From Vreelandella arcis (GTDB taxonomy: Bacteria; Pseudomonadota; Gammaproteobacteria; Pseudomonadales; Halomonadaceae): a stretch of 64,000 bases of DNA. Shown one piece after another: positions 22,916 to 31,097 of the stretch. The stretch lies in contig NZ_FNII01000005.1 of the NCBI RefSeq assembly GCF_900103865.1, positions 1-64,000 of the forward strand. Direction: 5' to 3'. A program made the position numbers and the translations under genes. The notes beneath the pieces were generated by a model that saw only the letters and a list, made by a program, of their open reading frames with translations, was not told the origin of the DNA and did not search any database. Numbering within the stretch: position 1 is the first letter of the stretch; each line of letters starts with the position of its first letter.

Positions 22916-24094
22916 ATGACACATTTCAACTGGGACGACCCGCTGCTACTGGAATATCAACTGAGCGACGAAGAGCGGCAAATTCGCGATGCCGCCCACG
23001 ACTACTGCCAGGAAAAGCTTCAGCCGCGGGTGCTCAGCGCCTTTCGTGAAGAGCGCTTTGATCGCGAGATCATGACCGAAATGGGCGAGCTTGGCCTCCT
23101 TGGGGCCACTGTTTCACCTGACTACGGCGGTGCGGGCGTTAACCACGTCGCCTATGGTTTGATTGCCCGTGAGGTTGAACGCGTCGACTCCGGCTATCGC
23201 TCGGCCATGAGCGTGCAGTCGTCGCTGGTCATGCACCCCATCGAAGCCTACGGCTCCGAAGAACAAAAGCACAAATACCTGCCTAAGCTGGCCAGCGGCG
23301 AGATGGTCGGCTGCTTCGGCTTGACCGAGCCCGACCACGGCTCGGATCCCGGCTCGATGATTACCCGGGCGGAAAAAGTCGACGGCGGCTACCGCATGAC
23401 CGGCGCCAAAATGTGGATTACCAATAGCCCGATTGCCGATATCGCCGTGGTCTGGGCCAAGTCATCGGCCCACGACGACCAGATCAAAGGGTTCATCGTA
23501 GAGCGCGGCACCGAAGGGTTCTCCACTCCTAAAATCGAAGGCAAGGTATCGCTACGCGCGTCGATTACCGGCGAGATCGTGCTGGATAACGCCTTTGTGC
23601 CTGAAGACAACCTGCTACCCAACGTCAGCGGCCTTAAAGGCCCCTTCGGCTGTTTGAACAAAGCCCGTTATGGCATCGCTTGGGGCGTAATGGGCACCTC
23701 TGAATTCTGTTGGCACGCCGCCCGCCAGTACACCCTGGATCGCAAGCAGTTTGGGCGCCCACTGGCAGCCAACCAGCTCATCCAGAAAAAACTCGCCGAT
23801 ATGCAGACCGAGATCACGCTGGGTCTGCAAGCCGCATTGCAAGTCGGTCGCCTAATGGATAGCGGCAACTGGGCACCGGAAATGGTCTCGTTGATCAAAC
23901 GCAATAACTGCGGCAAGGCGCTGGATATCGCCCGCCAATCTCGCGATATGCACGGCGGCAACGGTGTCTCCGACGAATACGGCGTTATTCGCCATATGGT
24001 TAACCTGGAGTCGGTCAACACCTACGAAGGCACCCACGACGTGCATGCGTTAATTCTGGGGCGTACCCAAACCGGCATTCAGGCGTTCTTTTGA
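22916..24094 (+). CDS. gcdH: glutaryl-CoA dehydrogenase
   Basis: A 392-residue FAD enzyme that oxidises and decarboxylates glutaryl-CoA to crotonyl-CoA. The ATG at 22916 has AAGGAG 7 nt upstream; an in-frame start at 22865 would add 17 residues outside the family's usual N-terminus. The substrate-binding Arg region is [16 protein letters not shown], and the catalytic Glu lies in [16 protein letters not shown], the form specific to GcdH. The CoA-transferase gene follows 19 bp later, which points to glutarate activation followed by oxidation. Confidence 0.95.
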   Translation: MTHFNWDDPLLLEYQLSDEERQIRDAAHDYCQEKLQPRVLSAFREERFDREIMTEMGELGLLGATVSPDYGGAGVNHVAYGLIAREVERVDSGYRSAMSVQSSLVMHPIEAYGSEEQKHKYLPKLASGEMVGCFGLTEPDHGSDPGSMITRAEKVDGGYRMTGAKMWITNSPIADIAVVWAKSSAHDDQIKGFIVERGTEGFSTPKIEGKVSLRASITGEIVLDNAFVPEDNLLPNVSGLKGPFGCLNKARYGIAWGVMGTSEFCWHAARQYTLDRKQFGRPLAANQLIQKKLADMQTEITLGLQAALQVGRLMDSGNWAPEMVSLIKRNNCGKALDIARQSRDMHGGNGVSDEYGVIRHMVNLESVNTYEGTHDVHALILGRTQTGIQAFF

Positions 24095-24113
24095 ACGTCC
24101 CGAAGGAATCACG

Positions 24114-25328
24114 ATGAGCACACCGTCCAAGCCACTGGCAGGCATTAAAGTCCTCGACATCTCCAGGGTGCTGGCGGGCCCGTGGTGCGGGCAAATGCTC
24201 GCGGACATGGGCGCCGATGTGATCAAAATTGAGCGCCCCGGCTGCGGCGACGATACCCGCCACTGGGGACCGCCGTGGCTATCGGACAGTGCAGAATCCG
24301 CCTACTACCTGTGCACCAACCGCGGCAAGCGCTCGGTCACGGTGGATATGGCCAAGCCCGAAGGCCAGGCGCTCATCAAGCAGCTGGTGGCTGAATCAGA
24401 TGTACTGTTGGAAAACTTTAAAGTCGGCGGCTTAAAACGCTATGGCTTGGATTACTTAAGCCTAAAGGCGCTGAACCCCAAACTGATTTACTGCTCGATT
24501 ACCGGCTTCGGTCAGGAAAGCCCTTACGCCCACCGGGCGGGTTACGATTTCATGATCCAAGCCATGGGCGGGATCATGAGCCTAACCGGCAAACCCGACG
24601 ACGAGCCCGGCGGCGGACCGGTCAAAAGCGGCGTGGCGTTTACTGATATTTTCACCGGGCTATACGCGGCCAATGCGGTGCTGGCGGCGCTTTACCAGCG
24701 CCGCGACACGGGCATTGGCTGCCACATTGATATGGCGCTGATGGACGTTCAGGTGGGCGTGCTGGCCAACCAAGCGCTCAACTATTTAACCTCGGGCCAA
24801 GTGCCCCAGCGCATGGGCAACGCCCACCCCAACATCGTGCCCTATCAGGCCTTTACCACGGCGGATGGCCATATGATTGTCGCCGTGGGTAACGACGACC
24901 AGTTCCGGCGATTTTGCCAGGTACTTTCATTACCTAGCCTGGCCGAGGATGCGCGCTTTGCCACCAACGGAGCGCGCGTTCTGCACCGCGACCAGTTGGT
25001 ACCGCTATTAGAGGCAGCGCTTGCCCAGCGTGGCACCGATGACTGGCTTGCCGAGTTTGAGGCCGTGGGTGTTCCCTGCGGCCCAATCAATACGCTAGAC
25101 CGTGTCTTCGACGACGCACACGTTAAAGCACGCGGCCTGAAGCAGACATTGCCCCACGCCCAGTCGGGCCACGTCGACTTAGTGGCTAACCCCATCCGCA
25201 TGAACGGCGAATCGTTAAGCGCCACCACGGCACCGCCAACCCTAGGTGAGCACACCGACGATGTGCTCACCGATATAGGTGTTACCGCTGAGCAACGCCA
25301 AGCACTGCGCGATGCAGGCATTATTTAG
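24114..25328 (+). CDS. CaiB/BaiF family CoA-transferase (probable succinyl-CoA:glutarate CoA-transferase)
   Basis: A 404-residue family III CoA-transferase. The N-terminal KVLDISRVLAGPWCGQMLADMGADVIK is the family signature, the aspartyl nucleophile lies in ALMDVQVG, and GYDFMIQAMGG is also typical. Family III enzymes swap CoA between acids through an aspartyl-CoA anhydride. Because it directly follows gcdH in one operon, the most likely acceptor is glutarate. A ribosome site (GAAGGA) precedes the ATG. A terminator lies 44 bp downstream. Confidence 0.9.
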   Translation: MSTPSKPLAGIKVLDISRVLAGPWCGQMLADMGADVIKIERPGCGDDTRHWGPPWLSDSAESAYYLCTNRGKRSVTVDMAKPEGQALIKQLVAESDVLLENFKVGGLKRYGLDYLSLKALNPKLIYCSITGFGQESPYAHRAGYDFMIQAMGGIMSLTGKPDDEPGGGPVKSGVAFTDIFTGLYAANAVLAALYQRRDTGIGCHIDMALMDVQVGVLANQALNYLTSGQVPQRMGNAHPNIVPYQAFTTADGHMIVAVGNDDQFRRFCQVLSLPSLAEDARFATNGARVLHRDQLVPLLEAALAQRGTDDWLAEFEAVGVPCGPINTLDRVFDDAHVKARGLKQTLPHAQSGHVDLVANPIRMNGESLSATTAPPTLGEHTDDVLTDIGVTAEQRQALRDAGII

Positions 25329-25371
25329 CCACATTGACTCCTTGCCGCCTCAATGCTGTTCTCACTATTCC

Positions 25372-25394
25372 AGCGCCTCTTGGGGCGCTTTTTT
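25372..25394 (+). terminator. Rho-independent terminator after the CoA-transferase gene
   Basis: AGCGCC at 25372-25377 pairs with GGCGCT at 25384-25389 and is followed by six T. It ends the gcdH operon. Confidence 0.85.
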
Positions 25395-25433
25395 GGCTAA
25401 ACACGCTAAACGCAGGAAAATCTATACAAAACA

Positions 25434-25462
25434 TGTACAAACAAGTTGCGACTGGCTAGAAT
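25434..25462 (+). promoter_or_regulatory. sigma-70 type promoter for the EAL / GGDEF pair
   Basis: TGTACA at 25434-25439 (4 of 6 to the -35 consensus) and TAGAAT at 25457-25462 (5 of 6 to the -10) are separated by 17 bp, about 90 bp before the EAL gene. Confidence 0.4.
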
Positions 25463-25551
25463 AGCATAAGGGTAATTGGGCAACCCATTTTTAAAATTTA
25501 ATAACATAATGCTTGTCTCGCGATTGGTGAGCAAAAGCATCAGGAGTCAAA

Positions 25552-26343
25552 ATGAGTCAGTGTGCTCGAGTTAACGGGAGCTGCAAACGCTGCGAAGGCG
25601 ATCTACCTTTCGACTTTACGATGGCTTTTCAACCCATCGTGGATGTGTCACTCGCCAAGGTTTATGCTTATGAGGCACTGGTGCGTGGCCCAAAAGGGGA
25701 ATCCGCTTGGAGCGTGATTTCGCAGGTCACCGATGAGCTTATGTACCGCTTCGACCAAGCCTGCCGGGTAAAAGCCATCGAAATGGCCAGCGCACTGGAT
25801 ATGCAAACGGATCTCTCGATCAACTTCTTGCCCAACGCCGTGTACGAACCCGAAGCGTGTATACAAGCAACGCTAGAAGTGTCCAAGCGCGTCGGCTGGC
25901 CAGCGAATCGGCTTATTTTTGAGATTACTGAAACCGAGCGCGTACGCGACCGTCAGCACCTGTGCAATATTATTGATGCCTACCGTTCCATGGGTTTTAC
26001 GACCGCCCTGGATGACTTTGGCAATGGTTATGCAAACCTGGATCTTTTAACCGATCTCGCGCCCGATAACATCAAAATTGACCGCGAATTGATCATGGGC
26101 TGTGATCAACATAGTCGGCGCCAAGCGCTGCTACGATCCATCGTCCTGTTGGCGGAAAACCTGGACATTAAACTGATTGCCGAAGGCGTTGAGACCCACG
26201 CTGAAGCCTTATGGTTAGCGCGTGAAGGCATCCCTTGCCAACAGGGGTTTTACTACGCACGTCCTGCTGTCAACACGTTGGGCGACGACCTGACCCAACA
26301 CCTCGTCACTCTGCGCAATGAAGCGTGGCAGTCAAGCAGCTAG
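25552..26343 (+). CDS. EAL-domain c-di-GMP phosphodiesterase
   Basis: A 263-residue, single-domain EAL protein without membrane segments. Catalytic and metal motifs look intact: FQPIVD, EALVRG, NFLP, FEITE, DDFGNGYANLDLL, KIDRELI, AEGVET and the closing QGFYYARP. It should hydrolyse c-di-GMP. The N-terminus (CARVNGSCKRCEG) has three Cys close together that could bind metal or sense redox; this is speculative. The PAS-GGDEF gene starts 7 bp after its stop, so the two opposing enzymes are co-expressed. Confidence 0.92.
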   Translation: MSQCARVNGSCKRCEGDLPFDFTMAFQPIVDVSLAKVYAYEALVRGPKGESAWSVISQVTDELMYRFDQACRVKAIEMASALDMQTDLSINFLPNAVYEPEACIQATLEVSKRVGWPANRLIFEITETERVRDRQHLCNIIDAYRSMGFTTALDDFGNGYANLDLLTDLAPDNIKIDRELIMGCDQHSRRQALLRSIVLLAENLDIKLIAEGVETHAEALWLAREGIPCQQGFYYARPAVNTLGDDLTQHLVTLRNEAWQSSS

Positions 26344-26350
26344 GTACCCT

Positions 26351-27286
26351 ATGGATAACGTGCTACCCAAAGATATTTACCAACGCTTTCAGCGCACACA
26401 GCGCAATACAGAAAATGTGATCAAAGCCGCCCCGCTCGGCATCTGCATCACTAATCCCCAGGGCTATTTGGAAATGGTCAACCCGGCCTACTGCGATTTT
26501 TACGGTTATCGCGAAGAGGAACTGCTGGGCCAGCATTTCACCATCGTGGTTCCCGAGGCCCACCGCGCCACTTTGTCGGATCTGCACGGTTTATTTATTA
26601 ACGGTGAAGAGATTCAAGAGTTGCGCCAAGAGTGGGAGGTGCGTTGTAAAAATGGCGAAGTGCGCACGATTATTGCTGAAGCCGCGCGCATTGAAGGCGA
26701 TGACGGGCAGCCGCGGAAAGTCACCTTCATCGTCGACATAACCCAGCGTAAACAGCTGGAAGAACGCCTAAAACAGGCCAACGATCGTCTGGAGCATCTC
26801 GCTCACCACGACGAACTGACCGGTATACTTAACCGACGAGCAGGTTTGCAGTGTTTAGAGCAGGAGCTAAAACGTAGCTCGCGGTACGGCAGTCCGCTCA
26901 GCGTGGCCATGTTTGACCTGGATAACTTCAAGGCCATCAACGACACTCATGGACACGGCGTGGGTGATCAAATTCTTGAAGAAGTGACGGCGACGGTGAA
27001 CCAAACGCTGCGCGAGACCGATATACAGATTCGCCTGGGTGGCGAAGAGTTTTTAATCATCATGCCCGAAGTGAATGCCGAAGACGCCCAGATTGCCATG
27101 GAGCGGGTTCGCCGTGTGGTCGGTCAAACGTCGTTTACGCGACAGGCCTTGACGGTTACGCTCTCAGCAGGTGTGGCAAGTTACGTCGAAGCGTCGACCA
27201 CCCGCTTGCTCGATCACGCTGACAAGGCCATGTATCAAGCTAAGCAGTCGGGTCGCGACCGCGTGGTAGTCGCGTCATCCATGTAA
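26351..27286 (+). CDS. PAS-GGDEF diguanylate cyclase
   Basis: A 311-residue protein. The ATG at 26351 is preferred to an in-frame start at 26318 inside the EAL gene. A PAS domain covers about 18-130 (GICITNPQGYLEMVNPAYCDF, then a PAC segment EVRCKNGEVRTI), followed by a short coiled linker and a GGDEF domain whose active site reads GGEEF in RLGGEEFLIIMPE. An RETD sequence five residues before it is a product-inhibition I-site. It should make c-di-GMP in response to a PAS signal and is paired with the preceding phosphodiesterase. Confidence 0.93.
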   Translation: MDNVLPKDIYQRFQRTQRNTENVIKAAPLGICITNPQGYLEMVNPAYCDFYGYREEELLGQHFTIVVPEAHRATLSDLHGLFINGEEIQELRQEWEVRCKNGEVRTIIAEAARIEGDDGQPRKVTFIVDITQRKQLEERLKQANDRLEHLAHHDELTGILNRRAGLQCLEQELKRSSRYGSPLSVAMFDLDNFKAINDTHGHGVGDQILEEVTATVNQTLRETDIQIRLGGEEFLIIMPEVNAEDAQIAMERVRRVVGQTSFTRQALTVTLSAGVASYVEASTTRLLDHADKAMYQAKQSGRDRVVVASSM

Positions 27287-27344
27287 GCCAGTTTATTGCG
27301 CACTATGCTGAAGCATATCGCCCCATCAACCCAGGAGTTGAGCC

Positions 27345-28619
27345 ATGAGTAATGCCGAGCTAAACGAACTAAAACTCAAATACGTCGCCGCCGGTGCCGC
27401 AAGCCCCGCCACGGCGTATGCTGCGCGCGCTGAAAATGCCGAAGTGTGGGACGCCGACGGCAACCGCTTTATCGATTTTGCCGGTGGGATTGGCGTATTG
27501 AACGTGGGTCATCGCCACCCGAAAGTCGTCGCGGCGGTTAAAGACCAGCTCGACAAGGTGATGCACACCTGCCAAACGGTGATGCCCTACGAAGGCTACG
27601 TGAAAGTTGCTGAAAAACTCAGCCAGATCGTGCCGGTACGTGGCCAAGCCAAAGTGATGCTGGCCAACTCTGGTGCAGAAGCGCTGGAAAACGCGGTTAA
27701 AATCGCCCGCGCGGCCACGGGTCGTTCCAACGTCGTCTGCTTTGACGGCGGCTACCATGGCCGTACGCTCTACACCATGGCCATGAACGGCAAGGTCGCC
27801 CCCTACCAGACCGACTTCGGCCCAATGCCGGGTACCGTCTTCCGTGCGCCCTACCCAGTGCCCTACCACGGCGTGAGCGAAGACGAAGCCATTCGCGGCT
27901 TGAAGATGGCGCTGAAAACCGACGCCAACCCCAAGGATACCGCGGCGATCGTTCTCGAGCCGGTGCTGGGCGAAGGCGGTTTCTACCCGGCGTCCAAGAG
28001 CTTCCTTGAAAAAGTTCGCGCCATCTGCGATGAACACGGCATGCTGATGATCATCGACGAAGTGCAGTCGGGCTTTGGCCGGACGGGCAAAATGTTTGCC
28101 ATCGAGCACAGCGGCGTAGAGCCGGACATCATGACCATGGCCAAGAGCATGGCTGACGGTATGCCGATTTCTGCCGTTGTGGGTACCGATAAGGTGATGG
28201 ATGCCTCCGGCCCCAACTCCTTGGGCGGCACCTACACCGGTAGCCCTACCGCCTGTGCGGCGGCGCTGGCGGTCATGGAAGTGTTCGAAGAAGAGAACAT
28301 TCTTGAGAAAAGTCAGGCGCTGGGCGAGAAACTGGCTACCCGCTTCAAGGACTGGGAAGGCAAGTTCGACTGCATCGACAACGTCCGCAACATGGGCGCA
28401 ATGGCGGCGTTCGAGCTGGTATCCGACAAAGCCAACCACACCCCCAACCCGGAACTTGCTGCCAAGCTTTGCGGCAAGGCTCGCGAAGAAGGGTTGATCC
28501 TGCTGTCCTGCGGTATGTACGGCAACACGATTCGTTTCTTGATGCCGGTGACTATCGAAGACAACGTGCTCAACGAAGGCCTGGACATCATCGAGTCCTG
28601 CCTGGATTCGCTGACGTAA
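27345..28619 (+). CDS. gabT: 4-aminobutyrate / 5-aminovalerate aminotransferase
   Basis: A 424-residue class III PLP aminotransferase of the GabT type. The GxxA phosphate-binding region is ANSGAEALENAVKIAR, the cofactor Asp lies in IIDEVQSGFGRTG, and the PLP lysine is in TMAKSMADGMP. The start has CAGGAG 7 nt upstream. Given the nearby gcdH, CoA-transferase and lhgO, it may act as DavT (5-aminovalerate to glutarate semialdehyde) as well as GabT. The partner semialdehyde dehydrogenase is not in the window. A strong terminator follows 16 bp after the stop. Confidence 0.92.
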   Translation: MSNAELNELKLKYVAAGAASPATAYAARAENAEVWDADGNRFIDFAGGIGVLNVGHRHPKVVAAVKDQLDKVMHTCQTVMPYEGYVKVAEKLSQIVPVRGQAKVMLANSGAEALENAVKIARAATGRSNVVCFDGGYHGRTLYTMAMNGKVAPYQTDFGPMPGTVFRAPYPVPYHGVSEDEAIRGLKMALKTDANPKDTAAIVLEPVLGEGGFYPASKSFLEKVRAICDEHGMLMIIDEVQSGFGRTGKMFAIEHSGVEPDIMTMAKSMADGMPISAVVGTDKVMDASGPNSLGGTYTGSPTACAAALAVMEVFEEENILEKSQALGEKLATRFKDWEGKFDCIDNVRNMGAMAAFELVSDKANHTPNPELAAKLCGKAREEGLILLSCGMYGNTIRFLMPVTIEDNVLNEGLDIIESCLDSLT

Positions 28620-28635
28620 ACGCTATTAGCGCCAA

Positions 28636-28671
28636 AACCAAAACGCCGCCCAATTGGGCGGCGTTTTGGTT
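28636..28671. terminator. bidirectional terminator after gabT
   Basis: A perfect 16-bp inverted repeat (28636-28651 and 28656-28671) with a 4-nt AATT loop and TTTT within the arm. It lies between gabT and the minus-strand YkoF-like gene. Confidence 0.85.
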
Positions 28672-28693
28672 AGTGATCAAGCAGTCCTCTAAC

Positions 28694-28791
28694 GGTCTGA
28701 ACAACCCTTGGCGGGGGCGCTGTAAACCCGTCCCTGGGCGCTACTTTCGCCATCCATGGCGAAAGACCCCCGCTACGGGTTGATTCAGACC
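28694..28791. repeat. structured intergenic element with nested stems
   Basis: GGTCTGA (28694-28700) pairs with TCAGACC (28785-28791), and AACCC pairs with GGGTT just inside. Within are GCGGGGG/CCCCCGC and a TTTCGCC/GGCGAAA hairpin around 28745-28763. The layered complementarity over about 98 bp suggests a dispersed palindromic element rather than a terminator. I believe similar sequence is common between genes in Halomonas, but could not check. Confidence 0.5.
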
Positions 28792-28810
28792 TCATTGCCA
28801 AGATAGCTCA

Positions 28811-29059
28811 CTACCGTGGCCGACGATCACCTTCGAGAAAGTTAACCGTAAAGACTGCTTTACCGTGGGTTTCAAACGACCATTTCATGACATCGCTTAA
28901 CCCCGCCATCACCGCGTCGAATTCGCCAAATACCTGAGTGCTCATGCGGTTGGGGTGCACCTCGAGGCCGGAGGCTTCAAGACGCTTAACCACCTCTTTA
29001 ACGGCCGGCTTAAAATCATCGGCCAGCGGGTAATAGCTAAGCTGTACGGAAAGATACAT
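28811..29059 (-). CDS. YkoF / thiamine-binding-like small protein
   Basis: An 82-residue protein resembling one repeat of the YkoF / MTH1187 fold: MYLSVQLSYYPLADDFKPAVKEVVKRLEAS, then a middle segment with STQVFGEFDAVM and a closing strand AVFTVNFLEGDR. Relatives bind thiamine or hydroxymethylpyrimidine; ligand binding here is inferred. AAGGAGG precedes the ATG. It lies 9 bp after the alpha/beta hydrolase gene and is likely co-transcribed with it. Confidence 0.7.
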   Translation of the reverse strand: MYLSVQLSYYPLADDFKPAVKEVVKRLEASGLEVHPNRMSTQVFGEFDAVMAGLSDVMKWSFETHGKAVFTVNFLEGDRRPR

Positions 29060-29068
29060 ATCGCCTCC

Positions 29069-29896
29069 TTACGCAGTATGTGAAGATCTGCTTTGTGGCG
29101 CCAGCCGCTGCCAGGCAGCCAAAATAGCGCCACGGGTTTCATCCGGGTGTTCCATCGGGAACATGTGCGTACCAGGGATCTCGCTTACCGAGACGCCGTA
29201 GCGCTTCAAGCGCTGAATACGCGACGCGGTCAATAAGTGCGATTGTTGACCGGCCACCACCTCCAGTGGCACGCCTAGCCGACGCGGCAAGCGCGTCAGG
29301 TGATCGGGCAAATGACGGAAAATCTCCACCTCGATACGCGGGTCAAAGGTCAGCTCGGCGCTGCCGTCGGCTAACACTCGGGTTCCTGCTTCAATGTAGT
29401 CGTTGAGCGCTTCCGGGGTAAAGCGACGAAACAGCCCGCGGCGCCTCAAAGAATTAGCCATTGCTTCCCGACTCGGCCAGACCGCTCGCCGACCCAGGGT
29501 TTTACCCGCCGGCGTGACGCGGTCAACAAAGCCAAAGCGCTTGGCGGCTTTCATCGCCCAAGCATCCGTCCCCAGCTTCAAGGGCGGATCCAACATGATC
29601 ACCCCACAGAAACGCTCGGGCTGCTTATCGGCGGCCATGGCCATGAGTGTCCCGCCCAGCGAATGGCCGACGCCCAGCAATGGCGTATCGCTCTCGGGCA
29701 GGCAGCTCAGCAACTCGTCCACCAGGTTGCCCCAGTTACGGTTCACCGGGTAATCAGGATGGTGGCCCAAACGCTCGATGGGATGCAGATCAAAGTTGTC
29801 GGCCAGCGGCGCCAGCAAGCTGCGATAACTTAACCCAGGAAAGCCATTGGCATGGGCAAACACTAAACGGGGGCGTGGCGCGGTATCGGCAGGCAT
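29069..29896 (-). CDS. alpha/beta-fold hydrolase
   Basis: A 275-residue hydrolase. It opens with RLVFAHANGFPGLSYRSLL (oxyanion-hole region), the nucleophile elbow is GVGHSLGGTLMAM (Ser), and the catalytic His is in PGTHMFPMEHP. The substrate is unknown; the family covers esterases, lipases and thioesterases. No signal peptide. It is followed closely by the YkoF-like gene. Confidence 0.85.
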   Translation of the reverse strand: MPADTAPRPRLVFAHANGFPGLSYRSLLAPLADNFDLHPIERLGHHPDYPVNRNWGNLVDELLSCLPESDTPLLGVGHSLGGTLMAMAADKQPERFCGVIMLDPPLKLGTDAWAMKAAKRFGFVDRVTPAGKTLGRRAVWPSREAMANSLRRRGLFRRFTPEALNDYIEAGTRVLADGSAELTFDPRIEVEIFRHLPDHLTRLPRRLGVPLEVVAGQQSHLLTASRIQRLKRYGVSVSEIPGTHMFPMEHPDETRGAILAAWQRLAPQSRSSHTA

Positions 29897-30003
29897 GGTG
29901 GGCTCGTGGTTTAGTCAATTAGTTAGCGATGGCAAGGCATCTATCATACGTCTGTTTTAACGCGCTCCCTGCTTAGCGTCAATCCACCTGTGTCGTTAAA
30001 AAA

Positions 30004-31053
30004 CTAATCAAACAACGACAGCTGATGTGTTTGGGTGTTCTCCGCCAGCCGGTAACCCACGCCCAACAAGCGCACCGGCCGTTCGCCCCGGGCCCAGCCA
30101 ACGTTGAGCAGGGTTTCGAACTGGGCAAGGTTGGGCGCGGGATCCGCGTGCTCGACGGTGGTCTGAGTAAAGTCGTTAAACTTCACTTTGACGATTAACC
30201 CGCGCACCGCCAACGGCGGGTCTAATCGTGCGTAGCGGCGCTCTAAGTCTTCTATTAGCGCCGGTAGCTCACGGCGGCAATCATCAAGGGAGGGCAAATC
30301 TTGAGCGTAGGTTTGTTCGGTGCTGACCGATTTGCGCTCGCGGTGGGTTTTCACCGGGCGCTCATCGCGCCCCCAGCTTAGCTCGTGTAGCCGCCGTCCA
30401 AAACGCCCAAAGTGCTCTACCAAATCCGTCAGCGAGCGCAGCCGTAAATCGGCGCAGGTATGAATATCCAGCCCCGCCAGCTTCTCGGCTGTGCGGGGGC
30501 CAACGCCGTGAATTTTCTTCACTGGCAGTTGCTGCACAAAGCTATCGACTTTATCCGGGGTAATCACGCACAAGCCGTCGGGCTTATTCCAATCGCTGGC
30601 AATTTTGGCGAGAAACTTATTGGGCGCCACGCCCGCCGAGACGGTAATCCCTACTTCGCGACTCACCCGCTCGCGGATGGCTTCGGCCATCAACGTGGCG
30701 CTGCCGTGATGCACCGTGACCTCTGAGACATCCAAAAAAGCCTCATCCAGCGACAGCGGCTCGATAAGCTCGGTCACCTCGCGATAGATGGCAAACACCT
30801 GCCGGGCGACCGTTTTGTATTTGGCCATATCGCCGCGAATCACGGTCAAATGCGGGCAACGCTTGAGCGCCTGGGCCATAGGCATCGCCGAATGAATGCC
30901 GTATTCGCGGGCGGGGTAATTGCACGTGGCAACCACCCCACGCTGCTCGACGCTACCGCCAATGGCAATCGGGATATCCCGCAGCGCCGGGTTATCGCGC
31001 ATTTCCACTGCCGCATAAAAGCAGTCACAGTCGCAGTGAATAATTTTGCGCAC
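30004..31053 (-). CDS. dinB: DNA polymerase IV (Y-family)
   Basis: A 349-residue translesion polymerase. The start is GTG at 31053, giving MRKIIHCDCDCFYAAVEM, aligned with E. coli DinB. Catalytic Asp8 is kept, as are the Asp-Glu pair in SLDEAFLD; the steric-gate position is Tyr13 where E. coli has Phe. Helix-hairpin-helix segments (KIHGVGPRTAEKLAG) and the little-finger domain follow. The extreme C-terminus HQLSLFD is a beta-clamp-binding motif. No LexA box was identified in the 44 bp upstream. Confidence 0.95.
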   Translation of the reverse strand: MRKIIHCDCDCFYAAVEMRDNPALRDIPIAIGGSVEQRGVVATCNYPAREYGIHSAMPMAQALKRCPHLTVIRGDMAKYKTVARQVFAIYREVTELIEPLSLDEAFLDVSEVTVHHGSATLMAEAIRERVSREVGITVSAGVAPNKFLAKIASDWNKPDGLCVITPDKVDSFVQQLPVKKIHGVGPRTAEKLAGLDIHTCADLRLRSLTDLVEHFGRFGRRLHELSWGRDERPVKTHRERKSVSTEQTYAQDLPSLDDCRRELPALIEDLERRYARLDPPLAVRGLIVKVKFNDFTQTTVEHADPAPNLAQFETLLNVGWARGERPVRLLGVGYRLAENTQTHQLSLFD

Positions 31054-31097
31054 CGGCTACCCGCCTAACTGTAAAAAACCACAGTCTAGCATAGGCG

